64,000 nt of DNA from a bacterium (GTDB lineage: Bacteria; Patescibacteriota; Minisyncoccia; Phycocordibacterales; UBA1006). Numbering within the stretch: the first letter of the stretch is position 1; each line of letters opens with the position of its first letter. Where the stretch lies: the NCBI GenBank assembly GCA_030433255.1, contig JAUIMI010000001.1, forward strand, positions 247,362 through 311,361, written 5' to 3'. The position numbers were made by a program, and so were the translations under genes. This document shows, in pieces, positions 1 through 8,915 of this stretch. The notes beneath the pieces were generated by a model. It saw only the letters and a list, made by a program, of their open reading frames with translations, did no database searches and had not been told where the DNA came from.

Positions 1-1
1 A

Positions 2-166
2 TTAGCTGATATCCAAGAGGAATTTAATGATCAACCTACTTTTGAGGAGTTACTACAGCAGACACAACAGGAATCTGATTTAGAAGAAAATACAGAAAAC
101 AATCCTGATTTAAACGAATTAGAACAAGAATCAAATGGCACAAGAACAGAAACAACAACAGAATAG
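2..166 (+). CDS. C-terminal end of an unidentified acidic protein (partial)
   Basis: An open frame enters from the left edge and ends at a TAG at 164-166, giving 54 residues. They are rich in Glu, Gln, Asn and Thr, acidic and probably disordered; the last residues are a Thr/Glu-rich tail. The frame runs 32 nt past the gyrA start codon in another frame, so the two genes overlap and are probably transcribed, perhaps translated, together. Nothing visible resembles the usual GyrB C-terminus, so I do not call it gyrB although that is a common gyrA neighbour. The 5' end lies outside the window and the identity is unknown. Confidence 0.6.
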   Translation, partial: LADIQEEFNDQPTFEELLQQTQQESDLEENTENNPDLNELEQESNGTRTETTTE

Positions 167-2585
167 TAATATTGTTCCAATGAATATTACGGAAGAAATG
201 AAAGAATCATTCATTGCATATGCAATGAGTGTTATTACGTCACGTGCGCTTCCTGATGTTCGTGATGGACTGAAACCTGTTCATCGACGTATTTTATTTG
301 CGATGAATGACATTGGACTTACATCAGCAGCACGATTTAAAAAATCCGCAACGATTGTCGGAGATGTGCTTGGTAAATATCACCCACATGGTGATTCATC
401 TGTGTATGATGCAATGGTTGGTATGTCTCAAGATTTTTCATATCGATACCCATTAGTTTGGGGACAAGGTAACTTCGGTTCTATCGATGGTGATTCAGCA
501 GCGGCATATCGTTATACCGAAGCAAAAATGGAAAAAATCTCCGCAGAACTACTGAGAGATATTGAAAAAGATACTGTCGATTTTATTGCAAATTATGATG
601 ACACGAGGCAAGAACCAACAGTACTTCCTACTGCTGTTCCTACCTTGCTCCTAAACGGTGGGTTGGGAATTGCTGTAGGTATGGCAACGAATATCCCTCC
701 TCATAATCTTGGAGAAGTCATTGATGCGACTGTTGCACTTATTGATAATCCAAAAACATCTTCTGATGATTTACTAGAATATGTTCAGGGTCCAGATTTT
801 CCATTAGGTGCTATTGCCTACAATACTGAAGACATTAAAAATGCGTACGCAACTGGGCGTGGAAAAGTAACCGTACGAGGTGAAGCCGAAATCGTAGAAA
901 CTAAAAAGGGTGGACATAGAATTGTTATTACTTCTATTCCGTATCGTGTTAATAAACAAAACCTTATCGTAAAAATTGCAGATTTAGTACGTGATAAAAA
1001 AATTAAAGGAATCAAGGCGCTCCGTGATGAGTCAGCGAAAGATATTCGTATTGTTGTAGATTTAAAAGGCTCAGCACAACCACGACGTGTTCTTAATTAT
1101 TTATATAAACATACACAGTTACAAGAAAATTTTAACTATAATATGGTGTGTTTGGTTGATGGGGTTCCACAAACACTAGGATTAAAAGATATTCTTGAAT
1201 ATTTCATACAGCATCGGCAAGAAGTAGTTCGCCGTCGTACTGAATTTGATTTACGAAAAGCAGAAACTCGTGCACATATTTTAGAAGGATTGAATAAAGC
1301 GCTTGATCATATTGATGAGGTAATTGCGCTTATTAAAAAATCAAAAGATTCAGGGGAAGCTCGAACTAATCTGATGAAAAAATTTAAGTTCTCTGAAATT
1401 CAAGCAAATGCAATCTTAGATATGAAACTGCAAAAACTTGCTGGGCTTGAACGTAAGAAAATAGAAGACGAATTAAAAGAAATTCTAAAATACATAAAAG
1501 AGCTCAAAACACTTCTTGGAAGTGTTACTAAGATGCTTGGAGTTATCAAAGATGAACTTCTTGAAATTAAAGATAAATATAACGACGAAAGGCGTACTCG
1601 TATTATTGAAGGAGCAGTAAATTCTATCAAAGATGAAGATCTTATTCCGCAGAAGGAATTTGCTATGGTGTATACCCAAAATGGATACATAAAACGAACT
1701 GACCCATCAGAGTATAAAACACAAAAACGTGGTGGTGTTGGTGTAGTTGATTTAAATACAAAAGACGAAGATATTGTGACCCATTTCTTAACAGGGAATT
1801 CTCATAGTGATGTATTATTCTTCTCTGATACTGGTAAGGTATACCAAACAAAAATGTACGATCTTCCAGAAGGGCGTCGTTCGACAAAAGGGAAATCTAT
1901 TAAAAACTTCTTGCCACTGACCGGTGAAGAAAAAATTACATCCATTCTTACTGTTCCAAAAGGAAAGGAATTAGAAAAATTCACTCTATTCTTTACTACT
2001 AAAAAAGGAACGGTTAAAAGGGTTCCAGCAGATGCCTTTAAAAACGTACGTGCTAACGGACTTATTGCTATTAATCTTAAAAATGATGATGAACTTCTTG
2101 ATGTTCGATTTACCAAAGATGGCGATGAAATGATGTTGATTACTCAGCTCGGTCAATCAATCCGATTTGCTGTTGATGATATTAGATCTATGGGGAGAAC
2201 GGCAGGTGGTGTTAAGGGTATGACGCTTAAACCAGATGACATGATTGTAGGTACCGGAGTTGTTAGAACTGATAACGACAATGATAAAGAGTTACTTGTT
2301 GTTTCTGAAAACGGGTACGGGAAACGAACTGATTTGAGCGAATATAAAATCCAAGGACGAGGAGGTTCAGGTATTAAGACCATGAATGTCACTGAAAAAA
2401 CCGGAGCGCTTATTGGTGCACGAATTGTTGTTGGAGAAGCAAAAGAAATTTTGGCTATGAGTCAAAATTCTCAAGTGATAAGAACTGGTATTGATTCAGT
2501 TTCTGTCCTTGGTCGAGCAACACAAGGAGTACGTATTATGAAGCTTCGCGATGGAGATTCAGTTGCTTCATTTACGCTTATATAA
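135..2585 (+). CDS. gyrA: DNA gyrase subunit A
   Basis: Catalytic breakage-reunion subunit of the A2B2 type IIA topoisomerase that introduces negative supercoils. At 816 residues it has the normal family length. The winged-helix core is clear: the [10 protein letters not shown] stretch at residues 83-92 is the quinolone-determining region, with the sensitive-type Ser88 and Asp92 (E. coli Ser83/Asp87), and the active-site pair Arg126-Tyr127 sits in [10 protein letters not shown] coiled-coil tower follows at about 360-500, then a C-terminal beta-pinwheel of repeated blades. The GyrA box is QKRGGVG near 529-535; it favours gyrase over ParC but has Val where Arg/Lys is usual. The start overlaps the preceding frame by 32 nt and a hairpin terminator follows directly. 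No gyrB is in the window. Confidence 0.95.
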   Translation: MAQEQKQQQNSNIVPMNITEEMKESFIAYAMSVITSRALPDVRDGLKPVHRRILFAMNDIGLTSAARFKKSATIVGDVLGKYHPHGDSSVYDAMVGMSQDFSYRYPLVWGQGNFGSIDGDSAAAYRYTEAKMEKISAELLRDIEKDTVDFIANYDDTRQEPTVLPTAVPTLLLNGGLGIAVGMATNIPPHNLGEVIDATVALIDNPKTSSDDLLEYVQGPDFPLGAIAYNTEDIKNAYATGRGKVTVRGEAEIVETKKGGHRIVITSIPYRVNKQNLIVKIADLVRDKKIKGIKALRDESAKDIRIVVDLKGSAQPRRVLNYLYKHTQLQENFNYNMVCLVDGVPQTLGLKDILEYFIQHRQEVVRRRTEFDLRKAETRAHILEGLNKALDHIDEVIALIKKSKDSGEARTNLMKKFKFSEIQANAILDMKLQKLAGLERKKIEDELKEILKYIKELKTLLGSVTKMLGVIKDELLEIKDKYNDERRTRIIEGAVNSIKDEDLIPQKEFAMVYTQNGYIKRTDPSEYKTQKRGGVGVVDLNTKDEDIVTHFLTGNSHSDVLFFSDTGKVYQTKMYDLPEGRRSTKGKSIKNFLPLTGEEKITSILTVPKGKELEKFTLFFTTKKGTVKRVPADAFKNVRANGLIAINLKNDDELLDVRFTKDGDEMMLITQLGQSIRFAVDDIRSMGRTAGGVKGMTLKPDDMIVGTGVVRTDNDNDKELLVVSENGYGKRTDLSEYKIQGRGGSGIKTMNVTEKTGALIGARIVVGEAKEILAMSQNSQVIRTGIDSVSVLGRATQGVRIMKLRDGDSVASFTLI

Positions 2586-2612
2586 AACACTTTTTTTAAA
2601 AGGTGTTTTTTA
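2584..2612 (+). terminator. Terminator after gyrA
   Basis: AAAACAC pairs with GTGTTTT and the stem can extend through TTTT/AAAA with one bulged G; a T-run follows. It overlaps the gyrA stop codon. Confidence 0.8.
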
Positions 2613-2652
2613 TTACTATAATTTTTTGTCTGTTTTTGATATAATTAACGAT

Positions 2653-3192
2653 ATGAATACATTCTCGGACCCACAAAAAATAATTGAAAAATTAGACATC
2701 TTTCCTGGTCAACAAATTGCCGATCTTGGTGCAGGTAGTGGAACGTATACACTAGCAATAGCTGAAAAAATAAAAGGAAATAATGAGAGCCGCATCTTTT
2801 CAGTTGATATCCAAAAAGATTTATTAGAACGAATTGATACTGAAGCAAAGAATAGAAACTTACATTCAGTACATATTATTTGGGGTGATATTGAGCAAGA
2901 AAAAGGTACTCGATTACGTCATGATTCGTTAGATGTAGTTATTCTTGCAAATATTTTATTTCAAGTTGAGCATAAAAAAGACACCTTAAAAGAAGCCTAC
3001 CGTATTTTAAAACCAGAAGGGCGTTTGATTATTATTGACTGGTCAGAATCATTTGGAAACATCGGGCCAAAATCAGACCATGTTGTGACCAAAGAAACAG
3101 CAGAATTGTTGTGTATTGAAACTGGATTTAAACATGAACGTTCATTTGATGCAGGTGAACATCATTATGGTTTTATTAGTAAGAAAAATTAA
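2653..3192 (+). CDS. Class I SAM-dependent methyltransferase
   Basis: A 179-residue Rossmann-fold methyltransferase. Motif I is ADLGAGSGTYTLAIA at about 24-38, followed by an acidic residue after strand 2 (SVDIQ), a GDIE motif, and a late RIL-K-EGRLIIIDW strand typical of the UbiE/Methyltransf_25/31 group. The substrate cannot be read from the sequence; small-molecule and protein targets both remain possible. I chose the ATG at 2653 rather than an upstream in-frame ATG inside gyrA because a TATAAT lies at 2640-2645, only 7 nt before it, between the gyrA terminator and this codon. That geometry would give an almost leaderless mRNA. It is a single-gene unit before the solute-binding protein. 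Confidence 0.85.
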   Translation: MNTFSDPQKIIEKLDIFPGQQIADLGAGSGTYTLAIAEKIKGNNESRIFSVDIQKDLLERIDTEAKNRNLHSVHIIWGDIEQEKGTRLRHDSLDVVILANILFQVEHKKDTLKEAYRILKPEGRLIIIDWSESFGNIGPKSDHVVTKETAELLCIETGFKHERSFDAGEHHYGFISKKN

Positions 3193-3210
3193 AAATAATA
3201 GTGTATTGTT

Positions 3211-4527
3211 ATGAAAGACTTAGGAATTAAAAATATAATTACCGGAATATTTGTTGTGGCTGCAGTGTTTGCGCTCATGGTGTTTTCTGGTGTTGTTAAA
3301 TTAGGAGGCAATGAAGATGTTGCTTCTGGAACAGTAACGGTATGGGGAACAATTTCAAATCAAACATTCAGAAAATATATTGATCAAGCAAAGGAAAAAA
3401 ATCTTAATATTAATTATATAGAAAAAAAACCAGCAACATTTGAAACTGATTTGATTAATGCTTTTGCTTCTGGAACAGGACCTGATTTATTTATTATGTC
3501 CCATGAAGGTATTCTCCGTCATGGAGATAAGGTATTTGAAATCCCTTATGCAAGTTTACCTCGAGATGTATATGAATCAACCTATATTGATGAGGCACGA
3601 CTATTCCTTACCGATACTGGATCAATTGCATTTCCTATGACGGTTGACCCCTTGGTTATGTACTTTAACAAGCCGCTCATTGCATCGTCATTTATTTTAG
3701 ATATTCCAGAATATTGGGATGAACTTGGTGATTTTGCTCCTCAGGTAACACAATTTACGGGTACTGGGGAAGTATCTATTTCTGCTGCATCATTAGGTAC
3801 CTACGATAATATACCTCATGCAAAAGCTATTTTGAGTACTTTAATCCTTCAAAATGGTGTAAATATTGTTGGGGAAAATACCGTAAGTGGTAAAAAACAA
3901 TCAACTCTATCATTAGATGATGTTAATGTTGAGCGAACATCACAGGCTCTTAATTTTTATACATCATTTGCAAATTTTGGAACAAATACCTATTCATGGA
4001 ATGAAGCCTTAATTGACGCTCAGAATAAGTTTATTGCTGGTGAAGTTGCTCTCTATTTTGGTCGAGCAAGTGAGGTTGAAAATATCCGTAGAAAAAATCC
4101 GAATCTAGATTTTGGAGTTCAACTCATGCCTCAAGTTCGTGAAAGTACCAATCGATTAACACAAGGAAGCATGACAGGTATTGCAATTAATAAGCAATCT
4201 AAAAATGTATCTGCTTCAATAGCTGTTGCATCAAAACTGACAAGTTCAAGTATTACAGAAAATTTATCTAAAGAGCTACTTGTAGCTCCTGCTCAAAAAT
4301 CAGTACTACGAAATAAACCAGGGGATGATGCATTTAGAACACTGGTATTTAATTCAGCTATTATTTCTGCTGGTTGGTTTGACACTGATCCTGAAAGAAC
4401 TGATGATTTGTTTAAAACCATGATTAGAAATGTTAATACAGGAGCTCAATCAACCAATGATGCTATTAATCGTGCTACTGCAGACTTAAATACCATTTTA
4501 GATCAAACAATTAATAAGGGGAGGTAA
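3211..4527 (+). CDS. Membrane-anchored extracellular solute-binding protein (family 1-like)
   Basis: 438 residues with an N-terminal hydrophobic anchor (about 9-30) and no lipobox Cys, followed by a periplasmic-binding fold of the sugar/oligosaccharide type. Supporting stretches are GTVTVWGT (strand 1), an ASGTGPDLFIM segment, a PMTVDPLVMYFNK hinge-like segment near 140, and a GEVALYFGRASEV segment. Known members deliver ligand to an ABC importer. No permease or ATPase is encoded in this window; the downstream gene (9-bp gap) is a large pilin-domain protein. It could therefore work with a distant transporter or act as a surface ligand binder for the pilin-like apparatus. The ligand is unknown. 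Confidence 0.75.
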   Translation: MKDLGIKNIITGIFVVAAVFALMVFSGVVKLGGNEDVASGTVTVWGTISNQTFRKYIDQAKEKNLNINYIEKKPATFETDLINAFASGTGPDLFIMSHEGILRHGDKVFEIPYASLPRDVYESTYIDEARLFLTDTGSIAFPMTVDPLVMYFNKPLIASSFILDIPEYWDELGDFAPQVTQFTGTGEVSISAASLGTYDNIPHAKAILSTLILQNGVNIVGENTVSGKKQSTLSLDDVNVERTSQALNFYTSFANFGTNTYSWNEALIDAQNKFIAGEVALYFGRASEVENIRRKNPNLDFGVQLMPQVRESTNRLTQGSMTGIAINKQSKNVSASIAVASKLTSSSITENLSKELLVAPAQKSVLRNKPGDDAFRTLVFNSAIISAGWFDTDPERTDDLFKTMIRNVNTGAQSTNDAINRATADLNTILDQTINKGR

Positions 4528-4536
4528 TATACATTT

Positions 4537-6105
4537 ATGAAAATATTTTCTATAAAAAAAAATATAGCTATTTTTCTTACATTAGCATCGCTTGTAATCA
4601 TAGGTGATGTTTTTGCGCAACAATCAACTAATAATTATCTATCAAATATTTATATATCAGAATCATCTGGGGAATTTAATGGTGTATTTAGAAAATCAGA
4701 TTTTCTTAATGATCATTCAAATATTTCAAATGATTCGCAGGATAGCATAATCTTGTATGCAACTAAATCGGACGGTTCCAACTTAACAGATGTGATTATT
4801 GAGGAATTTTCACCTACCCTTTCTTTTGCTCAAACCTCTGTAAATTTTTCATCTACTCAGGGAGATATTTTTTTAGCCCAAAACCCATTTGATCAATTAT
4901 TTTTTGCTTGGGTGAATCAAGATGGAGAAGAGAACGATACAATTCCTGTATTTTTAAATGATTTAGGTATTGAAACAGGAGGTTCCTTTGTTGATTTTCC
5001 TGGATGGAGTTCAGCAGAATACCAAGAGATTCCTGCAAACAATACGTATTATCCATATGTTTCAGTTGGTAATTTTCAGAGAACTCCTTCTGATATAGAT
5101 TTGTATTTAATATTAGAAAACATTGGGACAAACCAAAAAACAGCATTAGAGACATATCCAGGTGGTTCACAGTTTTTAAGTATTACGTGGCCCGTAAACC
5201 CACCAACAACGAGCTACCTTGTACCTGGTGCGAGTTATAAAATATATCTATCCTCAAGTGCTGATGGCTCAACTGGTCCGGTGCAATATACTAACCAATC
5301 AACTCAGGTATCACTAGGGCAAGTACCTTCTAACTCAGCTGAAATTAGTATTGATAATGCTGAAATTACAAACGGTGATACTCTTGAAATAACAGGAACA
5401 GCTGCTAGTAATTTTGCTGGAACAGTTGTGTTTAAAATATTAGGATCAGATACTAACAGCTCAAACAATTCCTTAGATATCACACTTGGTTCCTTGGTCA
5501 ATCCAAATGGGCAATTTACCTTTCCTGAAACACCACAGACCTATGCATTAGGAGGGTTTGATAACTATACGCTGCAAGCACTTGTTAATAATAATGTTGT
5601 CTCTGAATTCTCTATTGGAGAAAATTCTTCAAATACCAATAGTGGGAACACAGGAAATACTAATGCCGGGAACACAAGTTCGAATGGGAGTTCAAGTAAT
5701 TTTTTAAACGATGCACAAAGTAACATTGTTGCAAACGGTATTGTTGTTACTGATTGTGGTTATAATCTCAATGGTAAACAAAAAGATGCAAACGGGAATT
5801 TATTACCTAAAGGAAAAATATGTGGATTTAGTGACGCTATTAGATTAATACAGCGTGTCATTGAATATATTTTTATTCTGGTACTACCGATTATGGCAAT
5901 TATGTTTGCCTATGCTGGATACCTGTACCTCACCAGTGGTGGAAGTAAAACAAAACGTGATGCTGCTAAAAAAGCTATGACAAATTCAATTATTGGAGTT
6001 GTGGTTATAATGGCAGCATGGCTTATTGTAAAAACAATAGTCGTTGCAGTAGGTGTTGATGTACAACAAGCAACAGAAGATGGTTGGTTCTTTCTAAGTA
6101 ATTAA
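4537..6105 (+). CDS. Large exported protein with a C-terminal T4SS-pilin-like domain
   Basis: 522 residues. A signal peptide (about 1-28, ending DVFAQQ) is followed by an extracellular region of about 330 residues with beta-rich, Ig-like character, then a Ser/Asn/Gly-rich linker at about 365-395. The C-terminal domain, from about residue 403, has two Cys, a long hydrophobic helix (IFILVLPIMAIMFAYAGYLY), a basic SGGSKTKRDAAKK turn and a second helix. This two-helix layout with a charged cytoplasmic turn matches the small pilin-like proteins that follow and the VirB2/TrbC type. A purine-rich GGGGAGG at about 4518-4525 lies before the ATG and may serve as a ribosome-binding site. It could be a minor or tip pilin carrying an adhesin-like head; that role is inference. 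Confidence 0.7.
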   Translation: MKIFSIKKNIAIFLTLASLVIIGDVFAQQSTNNYLSNIYISESSGEFNGVFRKSDFLNDHSNISNDSQDSIILYATKSDGSNLTDVIIEEFSPTLSFAQTSVNFSSTQGDIFLAQNPFDQLFFAWVNQDGEENDTIPVFLNDLGIETGGSFVDFPGWSSAEYQEIPANNTYYPYVSVGNFQRTPSDIDLYLILENIGTNQKTALETYPGGSQFLSITWPVNPPTTSYLVPGASYKIYLSSSADGSTGPVQYTNQSTQVSLGQVPSNSAEISIDNAEITNGDTLEITGTAASNFAGTVVFKILGSDTNSSNNSLDITLGSLVNPNGQFTFPETPQTYALGGFDNYTLQALVNNNVVSEFSIGENSSNTNSGNTGNTNAGNTSSNGSSSNFLNDAQSNIVANGIVVTDCGYNLNGKQKDANGNLLPKGKICGFSDAIRLIQRVIEYIFILVLPIMAIMFAYAGYLYLTSGGSKTKRDAAKKAMTNSIIGVVVIMAAWLIVKTIVVAVGVDVQQATEDGWFFLSN

Positions 6106-6130
6106 AAAATCGCAGAGAGCGATTTTTTAA
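6104..6130 (+). terminator. Terminator after the large pilin-domain gene
   Basis: AAAAAATCGC/GCGATTTTTT stem with an AGAGA loop, starting at the stop codon. Confidence 0.9.
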
Positions 6131-6160
6131 TTGTCTTTTTATAAAACTAGGTGGTATAAT
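6131..6160 (+). promoter_or_regulatory. Promoter of the small pilin gene
   Basis: TTGTCT (6131-6136) and TATAAT (6155-6160) are separated by 18 bp directly after a terminator. The expected start near 6167 gives a leader of about 93 nt, unusually long for this window. Confidence 0.75.
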
Positions 6161-6259
6161 ATAGGTAACGTCTCTTTTATAAAGAGATAGTAATCGATTA
6201 TTATAACGCACTCATTTATTAACGAATGAGATAACTAGTAACTATTTATTTATTTATTT
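6161..6259 (+). promoter_or_regulatory. Structured 5' leader of the pilin mRNA
   Basis: About 93 transcribed nt contain two short hairpins: TCTCTTT/AAGAGA (6171-6187) and CTCATT/AATGAG (about 6211-6230). A run of ATTT repeats then lies just before the ATG. There is no Shine-Dalgarno sequence. The leader may stabilise the mRNA or regulate translation of an abundant structural protein. Confidence 0.5.
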
Positions 6260-6613
6260 ATGAAAAATCTTTTATTAAAAGGATCAGCAGTAGCCGGAGC
6301 GGCTATGCCAATGTTGGCATTTGCTCAGGCTGATGCATCTTCAGTATTAGGAGTAATTGGAAACCTTATTAATCAAGCTATTCCAATTTTAATCTCTGCT
6401 GCGGTTCTATGGTTTATTATTGGAATCATCCGTTTTGTTATCGCAGGTGATGCAGATAAAAAAGCAGACGCACGAAGAACTGTTATTCAAGGTCTTATTG
6501 GACTATTCATTATTGTTTCAATGTGGGGAATTGTATTCTTTATTGGAAACACATTTGGAGTAGGTTCTGTAGGAGTTGATACAACAACAATCGCACCTAT
6601 TATTGTTAACTAA
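6260..6613 (+). CDS. T4SS pilin-like protein (VirB2/TrbC type)
   Basis: 117 residues: a signal peptide ending MLAFAQA near 24, a short amphipathic segment, hydrophobic helix 1 (IPILISAAVLWFIIGIIRFVI), a charged AGDADKKADARR turn, hydrophobic helix 2 (IQGLIGLFIIVSMWGIVFFIG) and a Gly/Thr-rich tail. VirB2-family pilins are cleaved, stored in the inner membrane with the charged turn inside, and assembled into conjugative or effector pili. It has its own consensus-like promoter, a structured leader and a terminator, so it may be the major, highly expressed subunit. Family assignment rests on topology and resemblance to five neighbours. No VirB4-type ATPase or channel gene is in the window. Confidence 0.75.
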   Translation: MKNLLLKGSAVAGAAMPMLAFAQADASSVLGVIGNLINQAIPILISAAVLWFIIGIIRFVIAGDADKKADARRTVIQGLIGLFIIVSMWGIVFFIGNTFGVGSVGVDTTTIAPIIVN

Positions 6614-6640
6614 TAAAAACGCTGAAAAGCGTTTTTATTA
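6612..6640 (+). terminator. Terminator after the pilin gene
   Basis: AATAAAAACGC/GCGTTTTTATT stem with a TGAAAA loop. Confidence 0.9.
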
Positions 6641-6672
6641 TTTAAATATTTTTGTTGTGGTACAATATTCAC

Positions 6673-7044
6673 ATGGAAAAAATTACTGAATTTATTGCAA
6701 CTTATATATTAATTCCACAAGCAAACGCAGCATCAGAGCAATTATTAGCGCTCATTGGGCGTGTTAATGAGCATGTTATTAATCCTCTTATTGTGCTCTT
6801 GTTTACAGCTGGTCTTGTTTTGTTTATTGTCGGTCTTTTTAATTTTTTTAGTAATCGAGATGATTCAGAAGCTCTTGATAAAGGGAAACGCCATATGTTG
6901 TGGGGAATTATTGGTATGGCCATTATGATTTCTGTATTTGGAATTATGAAGTTCCTTACGGGATCTTTAGGTATTACTGATGCAACAGGGAATTCAGCTA
7001 AAGGGGGATCAGGTGATGTGTCAGGTCTTATTAGCAATAACTAA
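6673..7044 (+). CDS. T4SS pilin-like membrane protein
   Basis: 123 residues with the same two-helix plan: N-terminal segment ending PQANA that may be cleaved, helix 1 (INPLIVLLFTAGLVLFIVGLFNFF), charged turn SNRDDSEALDKGKRHM, helix 2 (LWGIIGMAIMISVFGIMKFL), and a Gly/Ser-rich tail. The ATG at 6673 is preferred over an in-frame alternative start 21 nt upstream, because a TACAAT box at 6661-6666 lies 6 nt before it. It is a separate unit between two terminators. Confidence 0.7.
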   Translation: MEKITEFIATYILIPQANAASEQLLALIGRVNEHVINPLIVLLFTAGLVLFIVGLFNFFSNRDDSEALDKGKRHMLWGIIGMAIMISVFGIMKFLTGSLGITDATGNSAKGGSGDVSGLISNN

Positions 7045-7049
7045 AAAAT

Positions 7050-7080
7050 AAAAAACCGAAAACATAGTTTTCGGTTTTTT
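7050..7080. terminator. Bidirectional terminator between convergent genes
   Basis: AAAAAACCGAAAAC pairs with GTTTTCGGTTTTTT around an ATA loop. It serves the pilin gene on the left and the Band-7-like gene on the right. Confidence 0.9.
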
Positions 7081-7107
7081 GATAGTTATTTAAGAATCTA
7101 TCAAATC

Positions 7108-8355
7108 TTATTTAGTTTTTAATGCATGTGTAAGAACATCTTTTTGTTGTTCTTCTGTTAATCCAGACAAAACTTCAATAAACTCTTCTAGCTGCTCTGT
7201 TAAACCAAAATTCGCAATAAGAGACTCTAACATTTGCTTATTTTTTGTTCCTTTGGCATTAACCAATAGTCCAGATAACTCAGAACCACCAGGTCCTTCA
7301 AATAAATATCGATGTTCATTATCTACTAAATTAGCTGCTTGACTTGCTTTTTGAGCAAGTGCTTCTTCGCTTAAATTATTATTATGAGTCTTTCTCATGC
7401 TCTCCACGCTATCATTATATGCTTTTGTGGTTGCTTGAGTTGTTCTTTCAATTTTAGTTGCTTCAACTTCTGCTTCAGCTTCACCTTGTTTAATACGTAC
7501 TCGACGTTCAGTTTCCGCCTTGTATTCTTTGATAGGTCTTTCTGCTTTAGCTTTAGCTGAACCCGTTAGAATTTCTTCGATTTCAGAATCAAATTTAGTA
7601 TAAGTTGCAACTTTACCAATTGTTAATCCATATTCATCTAAATTATCTTTCAAGCTACTTCCCCCACTTCCAGCAATTTTACCTGATTCTTTAATAATGT
7701 CTTCAAGAGTCCAATCGGTTTTTGTTCTAAAACGAGCATATCCCCAATTTGATGAAATGGTATCAAAATCCGAAGCAAGGTCACTAATCGTATTATTATA
7801 AAACGCATGTTCGCCTTTTTTAATAATTTTACTTTTGGGTAAAAATTCTTTTAGTCCTGTTTTTTCAAAAAAGCGAACAGCCCCTTTTTTACCGTTAATA
7901 CGTAACGGGCCTTCAAACTTAGTATGCATTTTATACTTTACCTTTGACTTTTCTTCTGCACTTAATCCCTCAAGAAAAAAATCATCATTTTCATTAGAAT
8001 TTTCTTCTTCTACTTTTTCTAATTTAATAACATTAATAGTTTCTGAAAAATTCAAATCAGCAGCAGTATATTCTTGAACAGCGTTTTTTAAAAAACCAAA
8101 AGGTACATAGCTCATTCCTTCGTCTAGAATACAAACTAAATCCCCGAATGCAAAAGCAAGTGCATATACATCGCGTTTTGTTTCATGCCAGGATTTAATA
8201 AAAAGCATTATTCCTGTAATCCATAACGGTAACGATAGAAACCAAAAAAGGAAACCACCATTACTTAAGTTAAATAAAGTCCAAGGGATAATTATCATTA
8301 AAATTGTAAAAAATCCTGCACTTAGTAATCCGTAAATAATTTTCTTATCTTTCAT
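7108..8355 (-). CDS. SPFH/Band 7-like membrane protein
   Basis: 415 residues. Two N-terminal hydrophobic helices (about 8-28 and 34-54) are followed by a stretch (residues 65-95, ILDEGMSYVPFGFLKN) like the start of SPFH domains, a central region, and an Ala/Glu/Lys-rich helical part around 260-350 (KAKAERPIKEYKAETERR, GEAEAEVEATK) like the flotillin coiled coil. SPFH proteins form ring-shaped membrane scaffolds. It lies 6 bp after the 164-residue gene and shares its promoter. Its placement amid six pilin-like genes suggests a membrane-organising role, but this is inference; the SPFH core is divergent. Confidence 0.6.
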   Translation of the reverse strand: MKDKKIIYGLLSAGFFTILMIIIPWTLFNLSNGGFLFWFLSLPLWITGIMLFIKSWHETKRDVYALAFAFGDLVCILDEGMSYVPFGFLKNAVQEYTAADLNFSETINVIKLEKVEEENSNENDDFFLEGLSAEEKSKVKYKMHTKFEGPLRINGKKGAVRFFEKTGLKEFLPKSKIIKKGEHAFYNNTISDLASDFDTISSNWGYARFRTKTDWTLEDIIKESGKIAGSGGSSLKDNLDEYGLTIGKVATYTKFDSEIEEILTGSAKAKAERPIKEYKAETERRVRIKQGEAEAEVEATKIERTTQATTKAYNDSVESMRKTHNNNLSEEALAQKASQAANLVDNEHRYLFEGPGGSELSGLLVNAKGTKNKQMLESLIANFGLTEQLEEFIEVLSGLTEEQQKDVLTHALKTK

Positions 8356-8361
8356 TGTTTA

Positions 8362-8856
8362 TTATTTTTTTGTTCCTATTCCAAATTTTGTTTTCTTTGA
8401 TGTTGTAAAATGAACTTTCCCATAATAGTCACTTTGTTGTCGTGAATTAAAAGGGAAAATGTTTCCTACTGCATCATGTTTCTTAATACTTTGGGTAACG
8501 AATCCTGGGTAACTAAATGTTTCAAAGGAATCATTTCCGAAATAGTATTCTACTACATCTCCAGGTTGTATATTCACTACTGAGTAGTTATATAACGGTA
8601 TATTGTCCACAACAGCATAATTACGTGTTGGGTTTTGAAATACACCATTGATATATAATCCTGATTTATGCGATTTCTTGTGCATATTTTGTTTATTTTG
8701 AACGCGTTCTTCTGTTTGTATATTATTTTTTACTGAAAACGAATATACAAAAAAGAACCCAAATAAAACAAAAAGTGCAAAGAATCCAATAGCCATTTTT
8801 TGGTATTGTTTCAACTTGTGTTTGTGAGTTTCTTCACGAGATTCTTTGATTTCCAT
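8362..8856 (-). CDS. Hypothetical single-pass membrane protein
   Basis: 164 residues: a charged cytoplasmic N-terminus, one transmembrane helix (about 21-43, rich in Phe) and a C-terminal extracytoplasmic domain with many Tyr, Asn and Phe residues. I recognise no family. It is the first gene of a two-gene unit with the Band-7-like protein. Its promoter is the best sigma-70 consensus in the window and is overlaid by a perfect inverted repeat. Confidence 0.65.
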   Translation of the reverse strand: MEIKESREETHKHKLKQYQKMAIGFFALFVLFGFFFVYSFSVKNNIQTEERVQNKQNMHKKSHKSGLYINGVFQNPTRNYAVVDNIPLYNYSVVNIQPGDVVEYYFGNDSFETFSYPGFVTQSIKKHDAVGNIFPFNSRQQSDYYGKVHFTTSKKTKFGIGTKK

Positions 8857-8886
8857 TTGAATAATATTTTATTGTTAATTTTTATT

Positions 8887-8915
8887 ATTATAGCAATAAC
8901 TTATTTATTTGTCAA
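8887..8915 (-). promoter_or_regulatory. Consensus promoter of the 8856/8355 minus-strand unit
   Basis: Read on the minus strand, TTGACA (8915-8910), a 17-bp spacer and TATAAT (8892-8887). The expected start is near 8880, leaving about 24 nt before the ATG. Confidence 0.8.

Noticed and set aside
2551..2652. Upstream extension of the methyltransferase start into gyrA
   Set aside because: It would cross the gyrA terminator; the TATAAT at 2640-2645 places transcription after it.
7835..8077. Plus-strand open frame inside the Band-7-like gene
   Set aside because: No -10 box or ribosome-binding site and a low-complexity Ser/Phe-rich translation typical of an antisense shadow.
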